Below are positions 32,959 through 41,880 of a stretch of DNA of 64,000 nt, in pieces. A model generated the notes under the pieces. That model ran no database searches, was not told the DNA's origin, and saw nothing but the letters and a program-made list of their open reading frames with translations. The translations under genes were made by a program, and so were the position numbers. Positions within the stretch are counted from its first letter, which is position 1, and every line of letters starts with the position of its first letter. The DNA comes from Pyropia yezoensis (lineage: Eukaryota; Rhodophyta; Bangiophyceae; Bangiales; Bangiaceae), in assembly GCA_009829735.1 (NCBI GenBank), contig CM020618.1, positions 26,884,894 to 26,948,893 of the forward strand. The letters are read 5' to 3'.

Positions 32959-33437
32959 CAACCCAACCGATACCGACTTCGGCTGTTGGGGGGTGAGGCT
33001 TATACCTACTAAGTAGGGTGTGACATGGTTACGGCAGACTTAGGTTTCTAAGTCAAATCAGACTTAGGTTTCTAAGTCGAACCAAGCTTAGGTAACTAAG
33101 TAGAGCTAAGCTTAGGTAACTAAGTAAAACCTGAACCTTAATAAGTTAACTTAAAGGTAAAGGCTAACTCCGATAATATCGAAGTAACTAGGGGGCTTAC
33201 ACGGGAGGATGACCTCCCCAAGCCAAGACACCAAGTGAGGGAGGATGACCTCCCCAAGCATGAACCAACCGGAAGAAGTTGGACGGGAGGCAAGGCACCA
33301 CTGAGCCAGAAGGGGTGCCCCCCAGGGCAGCAAACAGAGGCAAGCAATGCCCCCAAAAAGGGATGAGTTTATACTCACTACTACCCGGCTACCATAAGGG
33401 TTGCCGGGGCCCTCTCCCGCACAAACAATAGCACTCC
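32959..33437. other. Convergent intergenic region of element C with a palindrome array
   Basis: 479 bp between the pol stop and the aORF stop. Within 33041-33125 are two GACTTAG-gttt-CTAAGTC and two CTTAG-gtaa-CTAAG palindromes in tandem at 21-25 bp spacing, preceded by CCTACTAAGTAGG near 33006. The rest is purine-rich with the repeat GAGGATGACCTCCCCAAGC (near 33204 and 33241). Position suggests transcription termination for both strands. Confidence 0.7.
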
Positions 33438-35885
33438 TCAGTGGGTAGACCCACTGCCCGAGGGAGGCCACTCACGCGTAAGCGCGTATACCTCCGTGCT
33501 CCACCGGTCGGCAATGTCACGACGGTCGACCACCCGAGTTACCTCCGTGCATAGCTGGACGAGGGTGCTGCGGCCAGCCTCCACGTCCTCCAGAGCTTTC
33601 TGGAGGCGGTCCAGCACGCCACCGAAGCAACGCGCTGACCCAACCAGCGCAGCACCTGGGGGGATATCCCCCCAGCTAACAGAGAGACCCCCACGCATTG
33701 CGCGGGTAACAAGGGCGTCAACGCCCTCATACCAGAGACGGGGACCCCCGTCATGTAGGACAGGGGCGGGAGGTGACACTGACGCAGCCAGAGGAGCCAC
33801 AGGAGCCGACACGGCTACCACCGGAGCCGGTGGCACCTGATACGAGGCCCGGTAGGACCCTACTGGAGAGGATCCACCGTAACCACGGCGGTACTCCGCC
33901 CGACGACGGGACACCTCACGCTCCCCACCCACAGAGCCCCACTCTCGGGGACGACGGCCAACCACCGCCGGCATCGGGTTACCGAACCACGGAGCAAGGA
34001 CCTGAAGAGGGTCATGGATAACCATGGGAATACCCAGGTCAGCAACAGCCTCGGTGGATGCCCACCCATGGCAACTGGGCTCACCCGGCTGAGTACGCCG
34101 GACACGCAACGAGTGACGAGGCAAGGGGGAAGCCCCAGCCTGCGGGTCCCGGTACGGGGGAAGGGCCAACACCCCAGCCCAGTTCACGGCATCGTGAACA
34201 GCCAGCAGGGCTTCGAACTCCCGGGCCAACCCGGTCTTGGCGGCTATCAGATCCACGCCCAACTGCGCGATGTGCCGACGGACACCCGTCGGAAGATGAA
34301 ACAGACGACCCTGCCGGCGGACGGACAGCAAGAAGGATGAAGCCTGCCCGAGGGTAACCTCAAGGGTGAAGGTACCCTGCAACGGGTGGACCGGTCGCGA
34401 GGCCAACACACTCCCGAAGTAGCGAAGACAGGAGCCGGTGTCAAACCGGAAAGCAGGGGCGGGTTCCCACCCCTCCTGCCATAGCGGCGGGCGCACGGGA
34501 GTGTATACCGGAGCACGACCGTTGCCGGTCTGCAACGCACACGTTATATCCGTGCGGAACGCATCCGCCATGACACCATGGTTACGTCGCCAACTCGACG
34601 CCGACTTCAACCCCGCCATGGGCGGGTAGGGAGCCGTCAACGACAGATACGGGGGTACCCCCGGGTAGTAGTCAAAGTCGGGATACCGACCGGTACTGCT
34701 CACCGTCTCCCCAAACGCAACCGGCTCCGCCGCCGCCGCAATCCCCCGAGCACTAGCCGGGTAGTCAATCTCCCGCGGCAACGCGGGGGCAATCAGGTCG
34801 CAGACCCCGAAGTTGGGGTCGAGGTAGACCTCACCCCGTCCCACCCGGGTGCGCCAGAGCTGCGCATGCCGGTCGTCCGGCTGACTCAGGATCCAATGGT
34901 GTTCCACCCGGACCGCGTTCGGCTGGTTGACCAGCCGCACCAACTCCCGCTCCCAGCTCCGGTCCACCTTGACGCGCCGGGAGGACTCTCCACGGGGATG
35001 CACCAGGTGGAAGTCCACCCGCATACGCCCATCGGACTCCATCGACTCTTGCACCGTGAGGCCTCGAACCCGAGCCACCAAGTCGGACACCGACATGGCG
35101 GGTTGACCCGCCGCCACGGCGACGCCGCCACCCAACGGGGCAACCCGGGCAGGACCAGGAAGAATCGGGGGCGCCGGGGGACGCACCACCGGCAGAGGGG
35201 CCGACGTCGGAGATTGACGAGGCCGAGGAGGAAGAAGAAGGGCGGGCGCCCGCCCGGAGTAACTCCCGGTGTCAACCGCCATGGGAGAAGGAGCGTCTTG
35301 ACCGCTCGACACCCGCGGCACCGCAGGTACGGTACCGGCGCCGGCACCACCCGTCGGCGTAGCCCCCGCCTCGGAAGGGGAAGGCACTTGGACAGCCTCC
35401 GGAGCCGGAGCCCCGGCCGTGCGGACACCCGCACCGTCTTGACCCGCCGCACCGGGTGTCCCACCGCCACCACCACCCGCGTCAACGTCGGGACCGCCTC
35501 GAGGAGTCACCACCCGGACACCCGGACCACCTTGACCAGCCGGAGTCGGCTGCGGGTCGCCACCTCCGCCGCAGGGCGGACCATCTTGAGGTAGCTGCGG
35601 TGAGCCGGCACCGGCACCAGGCTCCATCCGGGCAGCCGGCAGAGAGGGGGTAGAAGCCGCCACGCGCGGTTGACCGCCGGGTTCACCGCCGGCCGACGGC
35701 ACCGTCGTGCCGCTGCACACGGACGACAGTCCTCCGGCCGACAGACGGACGGACACCGCAGGCCCGTCGTCGTCAGACGAGCTCACCCCGTAACGCGCGG
35801 CGTCGGGACCGACAGGCGCGTCGTCCTCCATCTCCTCCCCGATCAGGAGGTCTTCCTCCTCTTCAAGCACCTGGGGATAGGACAT
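33438..35885 (-). CDS. Antisense ORF (aORF) of element C, conserved retrotransposon-borne protein of unknown function
   Basis: 815 codons on the strand opposite gag-pol; ATG at 35885 (MSYPQVLEEEEDLL), chosen because element A starts at the homologous ATG and the 10 codons further upstream begin with GTG. An acidic N-terminus with SSSDDD is followed by a long Gly/Pro/Ala-rich linker (to about 260), a globular region (about 265-650) with conserved blocks HHWILSQPDDRHAQLW, DFDYYPGVPPYLSL, FGSVLASRPVHPLQ and LLSVRRQGRLFHLP, a basic hinge (GRRPREWGS), and a helical C-terminus (VDALVTRAMRGG, VLDRLQKALEDVE). Related ORFs at the same place in A, B and D show maintained coding. No known domain, signal peptide or membrane segment is seen. 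Antisense extra ORFs occur in some plant Ty3/gypsy (Tat-lineage) elements; relation to those is untested. Confidence 0.85.
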   Translation of the reverse strand: MSYPQVLEEEEDLLIGEEMEDDAPVGPDAARYGVSSSDDDGPAVSVRLSAGGLSSVCSGTTVPSAGGEPGGQPRVAASTPSLPAARMEPGAGAGSPQLPQDGPPCGGGGDPQPTPAGQGGPGVRVVTPRGGPDVDAGGGGGGTPGAAGQDGAGVRTAGAPAPEAVQVPSPSEAGATPTGGAGAGTVPAVPRVSSGQDAPSPMAVDTGSYSGRAPALLLPPRPRQSPTSAPLPVVRPPAPPILPGPARVAPLGGGVAVAAGQPAMSVSDLVARVRGLTVQESMESDGRMRVDFHLVHPRGESSRRVKVDRSWERELVRLVNQPNAVRVEHHWILSQPDDRHAQLWRTRVGRGEVYLDPNFGVCDLIAPALPREIDYPASARGIAAAAEPVAFGETVSSTGRYPDFDYYPGVPPYLSLTAPYPPMAGLKSASSWRRNHGVMADAFRTDITCALQTGNGRAPVYTPVRPPLWQEGWEPAPAFRFDTGSCLRYFGSVLASRPVHPLQGTFTLEVTLGQASSFLLSVRRQGRLFHLPTGVRRHIAQLGVDLIAAKTGLAREFEALLAVHDAVNWAGVLALPPYRDPQAGASPLPRHSLRVRRTQPGEPSCHGWASTEAVADLGIPMVIHDPLQVLAPWFGNPMPAVVGRRPREWGSVGGEREVSRRRAEYRRGYGGSSPVGSYRASYQVPPAPVVAVSAPVAPLAASVSPPAPVLHDGGPRLWYEGVDALVTRAMRGGLSVSWGDIPPGAALVGSARCFGGVLDRLQKALEDVEAGRSTLVQLCTEVTRVVDRRDIADRWSTEVYALTREWPPSGSGSTH

Positions 35886-36459
35886 GATAACGGGTGCGGA
35901 GTCCCCCGCGCCCACAAGCCGTCGACGGCTACGACCCGGTACGGTGGGTTAACCGGGACGAGCCAGGGAAGCGCGGGCACCCGCGCTTATGACCACAAAC
36001 GGCCACGAGAAGCGCCGCAGGCACGCGGGTCGACCCGCGCCCCACGGGGCTACGACCGCGCTCCACCCAGGCACCTGGGCGGGACGGGGCCACCCCCACA
36101 CACGGGGTAAGCAAAGGGGGGTCACCCCCAACCGCCCCCACGCAACGCGGGCAGCCCCCGCCCCCCACTCAATCGTCCACACGAGAGGGGCCCCTCTACC
36201 ACCAGGCACCTGGTGGCGGATCCGCTTGCACCACCCCTCGGAAAGGGGGGTCGTGAACAAAAACCCGCATCGGAAAATTAACGGTCCGGAAAACGGATCG
36301 TGTGTGTACCACACAAAGGGGGGCACCCCCCTCGGACAACCTCGAAAAGGGGTGTCTGTCGCGACGGGGCGCAAAGCCCCACCCGACGGGTAAGCAGTCA
36401 CGCGACCCACTTACATTCGGTAACCCGAATGCAACACGACCCGAGGACGGGCCGAATCT
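35886..36459 (+). other. Noncoding region between aORF start and polypurine tract, with conserved stem-loops
   Basis: It aligns with 11157-11730 of element A. Conserved stems: CACCAG/CTGGTG near 36201-36216, CCCCTC-GGAAA-GGGG near 36235-36249, GGACA..CCTC/GGGG.TGTCT near 36337-36360, and GGGGC-GCAAA-GCCCC near 36367-36381. In the third, A-U in element A becomes G-U here, keeping the pair. It probably contains the aORF promoter (minus) and structured RNA (plus). Confidence 0.6.
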
Positions 36460-36470
36460 AAGGGGGGGAT
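36460..36470 (+). other. Polypurine tract of element C
   Basis: AAGGGGGGGAT directly before the 3' LTR, conserved in element A. Confidence 0.85.
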
Positions 36471-36471
36471 A

Positions 36472-36834
36472 TGTAGCAATATGGTTGTCCGTATTGTGAC
36501 CCTAATATTAGGGGGGCTACTTCTAATCCTTAACTTTCAATTTGAGAGTCCGTACTGGTCACGGTATCTATAAGTTACGTATGACCAGAGGGACTTGCAT
36601 CTTGGGGTGGAGGGTAGTTAGTAGTGTCTCCGAGGGTTTATAACGAGGGGGCCGGTGGCGAATCCACCGCCGGCCAAGTTCGAACAACAAACCCCTCCCA
36701 TTTGGGCTCCCATCTTGGTCCCGTGGCTTGCGCTCCAAGGACAGCAACCTTGGCCTCCCGGTGACGTTGGTGCCGATCCCCCTTGGTGAGTGTTCCCTGA
36801 GAGTGGACGTGCGACGGATTCCTATTGTGCTACA
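36472..36834 (+). repeat. 3' LTR of element C
   Basis: 363 bp, near identical to 26012-26374, followed by the CAGAA duplication at 36835-36839. Confidence 0.95.
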
Positions 36835-36907
36835 CAGAAACCACCTGTGCGTATTTGGTGCGCCCCAATTTCCAGGTGGTGGTAAACGTTTGTGCCCCCC
36901 CTGTACA
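36835..36907 (-). repeat. Right arm of the large inverted repeat, distal part, beginning with the target duplication
   Basis: Inverted copy of 25111-25190: GAAACCACCTGTG, CCCCAATTTC, CCCCCCTGTAC. With 25800-26011 it rebuilds the pre-insertion right arm. Confidence 0.75.
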
Positions 36908-38110
36908 CCTGGCCGCTTGCTCCGCAGACCGACTATCCACCCACTCCGCCGAGGGTTTTCGACCCTGCTCTCCCTTCCATGTGCTCGGAATCATGTGAGA
37001 ATCTCAGGCGACACCAATTTGCACGACAACAAAGGCTCGCCGAGCTCTCGTGTATTTGTAAAGACAGCATGTGAGTTATTGCATCGGTCATCGGCCTTTT
37101 GTTCTTGTTCTTGTCCAGATCGGCCGAAGTTGGCTGATTTGCTACACAACGCAGAATTGGAGTCTGCAGGCAGTAGAGCTGTGCACTTCATGAGGTGATG
37201 ATGACACCAAGACGACTTCTGTTGACTTCCTGAGAGTCCTCGTCGGAGCTCAGAAAAGACCGACGTCGTACTTCTTATTTCTTATGTGCATTTCCGAAGA
37301 ACACCTGTCGTTCTGTGGACCGCCGTGTTTGGCAGCATCTCGTTCTCCAAAAGCGCAATTCCGAGTGGTAGAACAGGGCACTACTCCTGTGAGGGGCTCG
37401 GACAAGATTTTCCAGGGTGAAGAGCGGCCCTGAGACCTGGGTGACCGAGGCGCGGCACGGGTACCATGCACTCGGTGGATTTCGCACGACGAATAAAGGG
37501 CGACCTCTGATCCATGCAACGGCGTGTAGCGCGCGGCTCTCGACGAGTGACTGCCGCAGAAGCCTGCGTAGTGACTCGCAGGGCGCCATCTTTGCCAGAG
37601 CCTCGTGTGGTGTCCGCCAATGAAATCCTTGGGACTCTTTTTTTGATAATGTCCTCAGCAATGATGGTTAATTTGCTGTCCTCGAACACTGTCATGGTTA
37701 CAAGCAAAGCGAGGCATCTTGCGGGGAACGCACTTTGCAAAGTGCATGTTCCCAGCAAAATACAGACAACCTTGCTCGAGCGGGGGCGCCCCGCGCGCGA
37801 GGCGACAGATTGTTGCCGCCAAGAGGGGCTCCACACCTCCAGCTAAGGCGGGTCTCACGGGACTGGTAATTGCATAACCGCTCGACAATCTGCCAAGAAA
37901 GATTGCGAAACACCAGCGGAGTACGCGTTGCGCGAATGAAACTAGATTTCAGCGCGAGCGAATCGGCCTTGCTGAGAAATTCGGTAGGGAGTGGCAATGA
38001 TCGCCCCACGCAGGCGACGGGGGGTGCCACATGGGCCCCAAGGAGACTCCTCGCCTGACCCACTTTCCGCTTGCCTTTGGGCCTGGTGGACGTTAAGGAA
38101 CGGTAACTTA
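36908..38110. other. No gene seen
   Basis: Short ORFs only. A 30-bp near-palindrome, GGGAACGCACTTTGCAAAGT continuing to TTCCC, lies near 37723-37753; it makes mirror ORFs on both strands that should not be read as genes. Confidence 0.5.
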
Positions 38111-38124
38111 GCGCGATATTGTAT

Positions 38125-38240
38125 ATTTTTGGTGGATATGGGGGTATTCTGCGTCTGATCGTGTTGAACTTTTGTGTGGATGGTGGGCGGGAGCTGGAGC
38201 GGGACATTTTAATTGGCGACAATCTGAGGCGGGGAACAAA
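38125..38240 (+). repeat. Degenerate family-1 LTR fragment
   Basis: It aligns with 1773-1870 of the element B LTR: GGATATGGGGGTATTCTGCG versus GGATTTGAGGGTTTTCTGCA, then TTGAACTTTTGTGTGG, GGTGGGCGGGAGCTGG and ATTGGCGACAATCTGAG. An old solo-LTR remnant. Confidence 0.6.
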
Positions 38241-39293
38241 TTTGGTCTGACAGAGCCAACTATGTTCGGCGACTCGCCGGGACTTCATGAGTCGGACCAG
38301 CTCTGTGAAGTCTCACTCGCCCTTTTGTCTTCTCACTCACGTCATTTCTGCTCTCATACACACGCCCTTTTCCGATCGGCAGCAACGTTGTACTCCTTTC
38401 ATCAGTGCACATTTGTGCACTTTTGCGACCCCAGCGGCGAGGACTAGGGCGCCGTCGGTGGTCCCGGCCATGTCAAAGGACGGATGCAGCGGCGCCGTCG
38501 CGGCAGCGTCCTATCCAAGGGCGCACATGTTGTAGCCGGGCTCCTCGACCGATCACGTTCGTAGTCAAACGTGATTAAAGGGCGAGGACGAGGGCGGGGG
38601 GTGGGGGCGGGGCGGGGGGGGGGCATTGCTGGAAGGGAAAACGGCCTGGAAGACTGGCACGACCGGAAGGCCAGACGACGCGGCCATGGGAACAAATAAT
38701 TTTACCAAAGGATGCAGAGGCGCGACTGTACGCAGTGAAGTTCCTCACCGCCACAGTTTGACCGGCTTCTGAGTGCGCTGGAACTCTTACGCCCACCGAT
38801 GGACTCGGTCGTGAGTTCGTAGTAGCAACGCGCCCTCGCTTCCCCCCACCGCCCATCCCCCCGCCCGAGCTCGGGCATCCGTCACGGCACTGTGCCCGCC
38901 TGGGCTCCATGCCGGGCTCGCCCTCCGATGTGCTCTTCGGTTCGAACCGTGCCCCCGCGTTGCACTCCGCGCGGCCAGGCAGCCGCCAGCCATCTTCCAA
39001 ACTTGCTACGTGAGATACAACGGGCGCGCTCGCGGCGTCTACGCCGGCTTCGCGCATCCCCGCCCGTCTTCGCGCTGCCCCATTCCTTCCCACACTCGCC
39101 CTATTCTTCTCGAATCCGCTCTCGCCAACACTCCCTCCCTCAACACGCTGTGATGCCAGGCAAGGCCACAAGCAGTTAACGCGCAGGCAGATCGCGACGG
39201 AGCGCGGAGGAGCGTGCTGCGTCTGTACTGGCGACGTCTCTCCCGCGGGCGCTGCCTCCGCTACATCGCCACTCACCATTGCCCCCCTTGCAG

Positions 39294-40223
39294 CCAGCCG
39301 CTGGCAGAGCTCCCCTAGCTTCCTCGCTGGCTGTGCGGAGCTCCCTGCCCTCGCCGGCGCTTGTGAAGCATGACGCCTACGGTCCCGACTGCCCCACCCG
39401 TCCGTCCGACGACGTCCTGGTGAGCAACCTGGGCGCTGAAGGCCCCGGTTGGTTGCTGCCCGACGACGTGCTCACAGCGCCTACGACGGCGGTGCCGTCA
39501 GGCGCTACGGCAGTGCCGCGCAACTCGTCCAATGCGGGCGTCTTCAACGGCTATCCGCCGTCGCGACGGCGTACCCACACCAAAAAGGCGGGGACGTACA
39601 CCATCAATGCGCGCTTGCTGCAGGTCTTCCAGGAACCGGCGACAAGTCTTGTACCGAGACTGAAGGAGGTCGCTGCCCGGCTGGCCCTGCGCCGCGCTGG
39701 GGCGCACATGGCACAGCGGTTGCTAGGCGCCACAGGTCTCCCTTTTCTTGAGCCCCTTGACACTACACACCTCGGGTCAACGGGCGTTTGCGCGGCCCAG
39801 CCGGCGCATGTGGACTCGTCTGAGCCGTGGCTTTTGCACGAGCACGTTCCGGGGGTGTCTGTGGTCAATGCCTTGCGAGACGACTCCCCGATGACCGTTT
39901 ATCCGGGCACTCTCCGCCTGTCTCGCCGCCTGCGCAGTCTGCGGGTGCCGCAGTCCGAGGCCGGCGACCCTGCCCATGTCTTGCTGAAAGCGGGCCAGGC
40001 TATCAGTTTTCGACAGGACCTCTTCCACTTCGGCGGCGCCAAGGGAGCAGGTCTGGACAACAATCGCTTTTTCTTTACATTTAGGAGAGCACAGAGACGA
40101 CCGACTACGAGAAAGGCTCTTTCATGTGGATGTAAGTGTGGAAACTCGGCACGGCGTGGCCGGGCGCGGAGTGGCCGGGCATGGCACTGTACAGATAGGC
40201 TCATGCATGGGAGGATCAAGTGA
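39294..40223 (+). CDS. 2OG-Fe(II)/phytanoyl-CoA-dioxygenase-like oxygenase, 5' exon missing from call
   Basis: The open frame from 39279 has no ATG before about residue 144, but TTGCCCCCCTTGCAG at 39279-39293 is a good 3' splice site. I therefore start the exon at 39294 and expect an upstream exon. Counting from 39279, the Fe(II) ligands are H177 and D179 (AQPAHVDSSEPWLL), distal H250 (FRQDLFHFGG), and the 2OG-binding Arg is R263 (NNRFFFTF). The order HxD, then H, then R, with a MTVYPGTLRL segment between, is that of PhyH-like dioxygenases. These couple 2-oxoglutarate decarboxylation to substrate hydroxylation; the substrate here is unknown. The basic, Cys-containing tail after residue 268 looks non-conserved, and the stop lies in a GATC-palindrome repeat. 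Confidence 0.6.
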   Translation, partial: PAAGRAPLASSLAVRSSLPSPALVKHDAYGPDCPTRPSDDVLVSNLGAEGPGWLLPDDVLTAPTTAVPSGATAVPRNSSNAGVFNGYPPSRRRTHTKKAGTYTINARLLQVFQEPATSLVPRLKEVAARLALRRAGAHMAQRLLGATGLPFLEPLDTTHLGSTGVCAAQPAHVDSSEPWLLHEHVPGVSVVNALRDDSPMTVYPGTLRLSRRLRSLRVPQSEAGDPAHVLLKAGQAISFRQDLFHFGGAKGAGLDNNRFFFTFRRAQRRPTTRKALSCGCKCGNSARRGRARSGRAWHCTDRLMHGRIK

Positions 40224-40385
40224 TCATGTTCGGATCGTACGATCCTCGTTCTCGCCCACATGTTTTGTTTGACTGGAGACTCTCCCGGATTGTTTGACAG
40301 CAGAATTGGACTCAGCACCGTCTTTTTATCCTTGGGGCCATAGATGGTCCATATTCTGAATGTAGTTCTCCTTCTTCAGGCATGC

Positions 40386-40448
40386 GAGGATCATATGATC
40401 CTCGTGGAAGGATCACAGGATCCTCCGTCGACGAAGTAGAATAGACAC
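40386..40448 (-). repeat. Dispersed GATC-palindrome repeat, third copy
   Basis: GAGGATCATATGATCCTC, then AGGATCACAGGATCCT, then AGTAGAATAGACAC (40435-40448), the same order as 17396-17448. Related palindromes GGATCAAGTGATC and GGATCGTACGATCC lie at 40210-40247, and a decayed inverted motif pair GTGTGTATTCTACC/GGTAGGGTAGACAC follows at 40480-40513. Confidence 0.7.
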
Positions 40449-40513
40449 TGAAGGATCGGCGAGGTAGAGTTGACTTTTTCGTGTGTATTCTACCTTGCAA
40501 GGTAGGGTAGACA

Positions 40514-41880
40514 CTTTACTGCATATTATACCTCGCGACCCCCTCATTGGGGTGGGATAGGGATCCGGAATCGGCGATTCCGACCGATCTTGCTGAGAAA
40601 ATTCAAGAATGTGCGAGATTACAGAGCTTCGACTGCGCTTCACGGCTACGGACGCTCACCAGAGAGCAAGCGGCGTGCAGAGTACTGAGTATACCTGGTA
40701 GCTCCCCCCGCCCCACAGGCCGGGCTGGGTGGGCGCGGACGCTGGCTCCGTCGGTGAGCCCTCCCGAATGCCCTCACCCTCAATTGAGGTGCATGGTGGA
40801 ATACTTAGACAGTAGGCCATCCTTTCAACAATGCGAAGGCGGGTGAAGCCTCCAAATGGACAGAGCTGGATGGAATATCAACTGTCCGAAGCTATTTAGT
40901 GTCACCACGCAATAGCGGGGGTGCCACCTTCCGTCTGACCTCACTCTGAATCTACCAGAGTGCGTGCAACTGGAAGCCGTTGTTCTCATCGCAGCGGCTG
41001 CTGAACGCGCGCACTCTGCGTAAATTTGTTGAGGGGGCCTGGCCACCTGTTTGTCTGAGACGGGAGGGAGGGGGACAGGCGCTCTTGGCCGCGGCACCCC
41101 GCAGCCAGCTGCAATGCCGTTTCAAGGTGGAACCGCCGCGCCGCTGGCGCCACCCTCCGTCCTTTCGCCGGCCTCCTCTGCGCTCGTCGGCCTGCGCAGG
41201 GCGCGCGGGTGGTGCACGGCGGGGATGGGCGCTTTTGCACGCATCCCTCCTTGCTCTGCTGTGTTTACTGCGGACTGTATGTACAGTACAGAGCAGGCAC
41301 CCACGGACGGTCACGGGCGGTGCGGCCGTGGAAGACAGCGTTGCTCCCCTCCTCGTCGCCCCGCCCACCACACAGATGGCGGCGGGCCATCGCCACACTA
41401 TCTACTCTGCGTCACCGCGTCTGGGCCACCTCCGGTCGTCCCCCTCACGCCACCTCGGCGATGCCCCCAACCTCCTTCCCTCGCGCACATGGCGCGGCAC
41501 GCGGGCGGTGGCGGCAGGGCGTCGTCGTTGGCGGTGGCAGTGGCGCGCAAACGGGGGCGGCCGGGTGGGGGCGGGGGGGCGGGTGTGCCCGTTGCAGCAG
41601 CTGGCACTCGACCCCCCCCCCCAAAGCGCCACCAGCCCGCCGGTGCAGCCACAGACGCACGCGGCCGCACCCCGCCTCCCATCGCCGTCGCCCGCCCGCC
41701 CCCGCCCCCCCCAAACCAGTGTCGCTGCCCCCCGCCTCCCACGTACGCTACATCACACCTCTTTGGTACATCTCACCTTGACTCCCCCTCCCCCCCGCCC
41801 GCCCCCCCCCCCCCCCCCCCGCGGTCGGCGCCCTCCAACTGCTTCCATCTTGCCCCCCGCCGCCCCCCTCCCCCCCACTC
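40514..41880. other. No gene seen; GC-rich 5' flank of the CRAL-TRIO gene
   Basis: The open frames on both strands are compositional (Pro/Arg/Ala strings). C-rich tracts from 41560 on probably include the promoter or 5' UTR of the gene at 41881. Confidence 0.5.

Larger units (their letters stand above)
26012..36834 (+). mobile_element. Element C: near-intact family-2 Ty3/gypsy retrotransposon with an antisense third gene
   Basis: Complete by structure: two 363-bp LTRs with about 3 differences, a 5-bp target duplication, primer-binding site, gag, a full-length uninterrupted pol, an intact 815-codon antisense ORF and a polypurine tract. Low LTR divergence implies a recent insertion. Length is 10.8 kb, long for the group because of the antisense gene and its flanks. 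Pol has PR-RT-RNaseH-IN and a chromodomain-like C-terminus (YQVESVVGH...VMWVGYDSPTWEQ). Confidence 0.95.

Noticed and set aside
37381-37836. ORFs on both strands sharing similar peptides near 37.7 kb
   Set aside because: Caused by a near-palindrome (GGGAACGCACTTTGC...), not by related genes.
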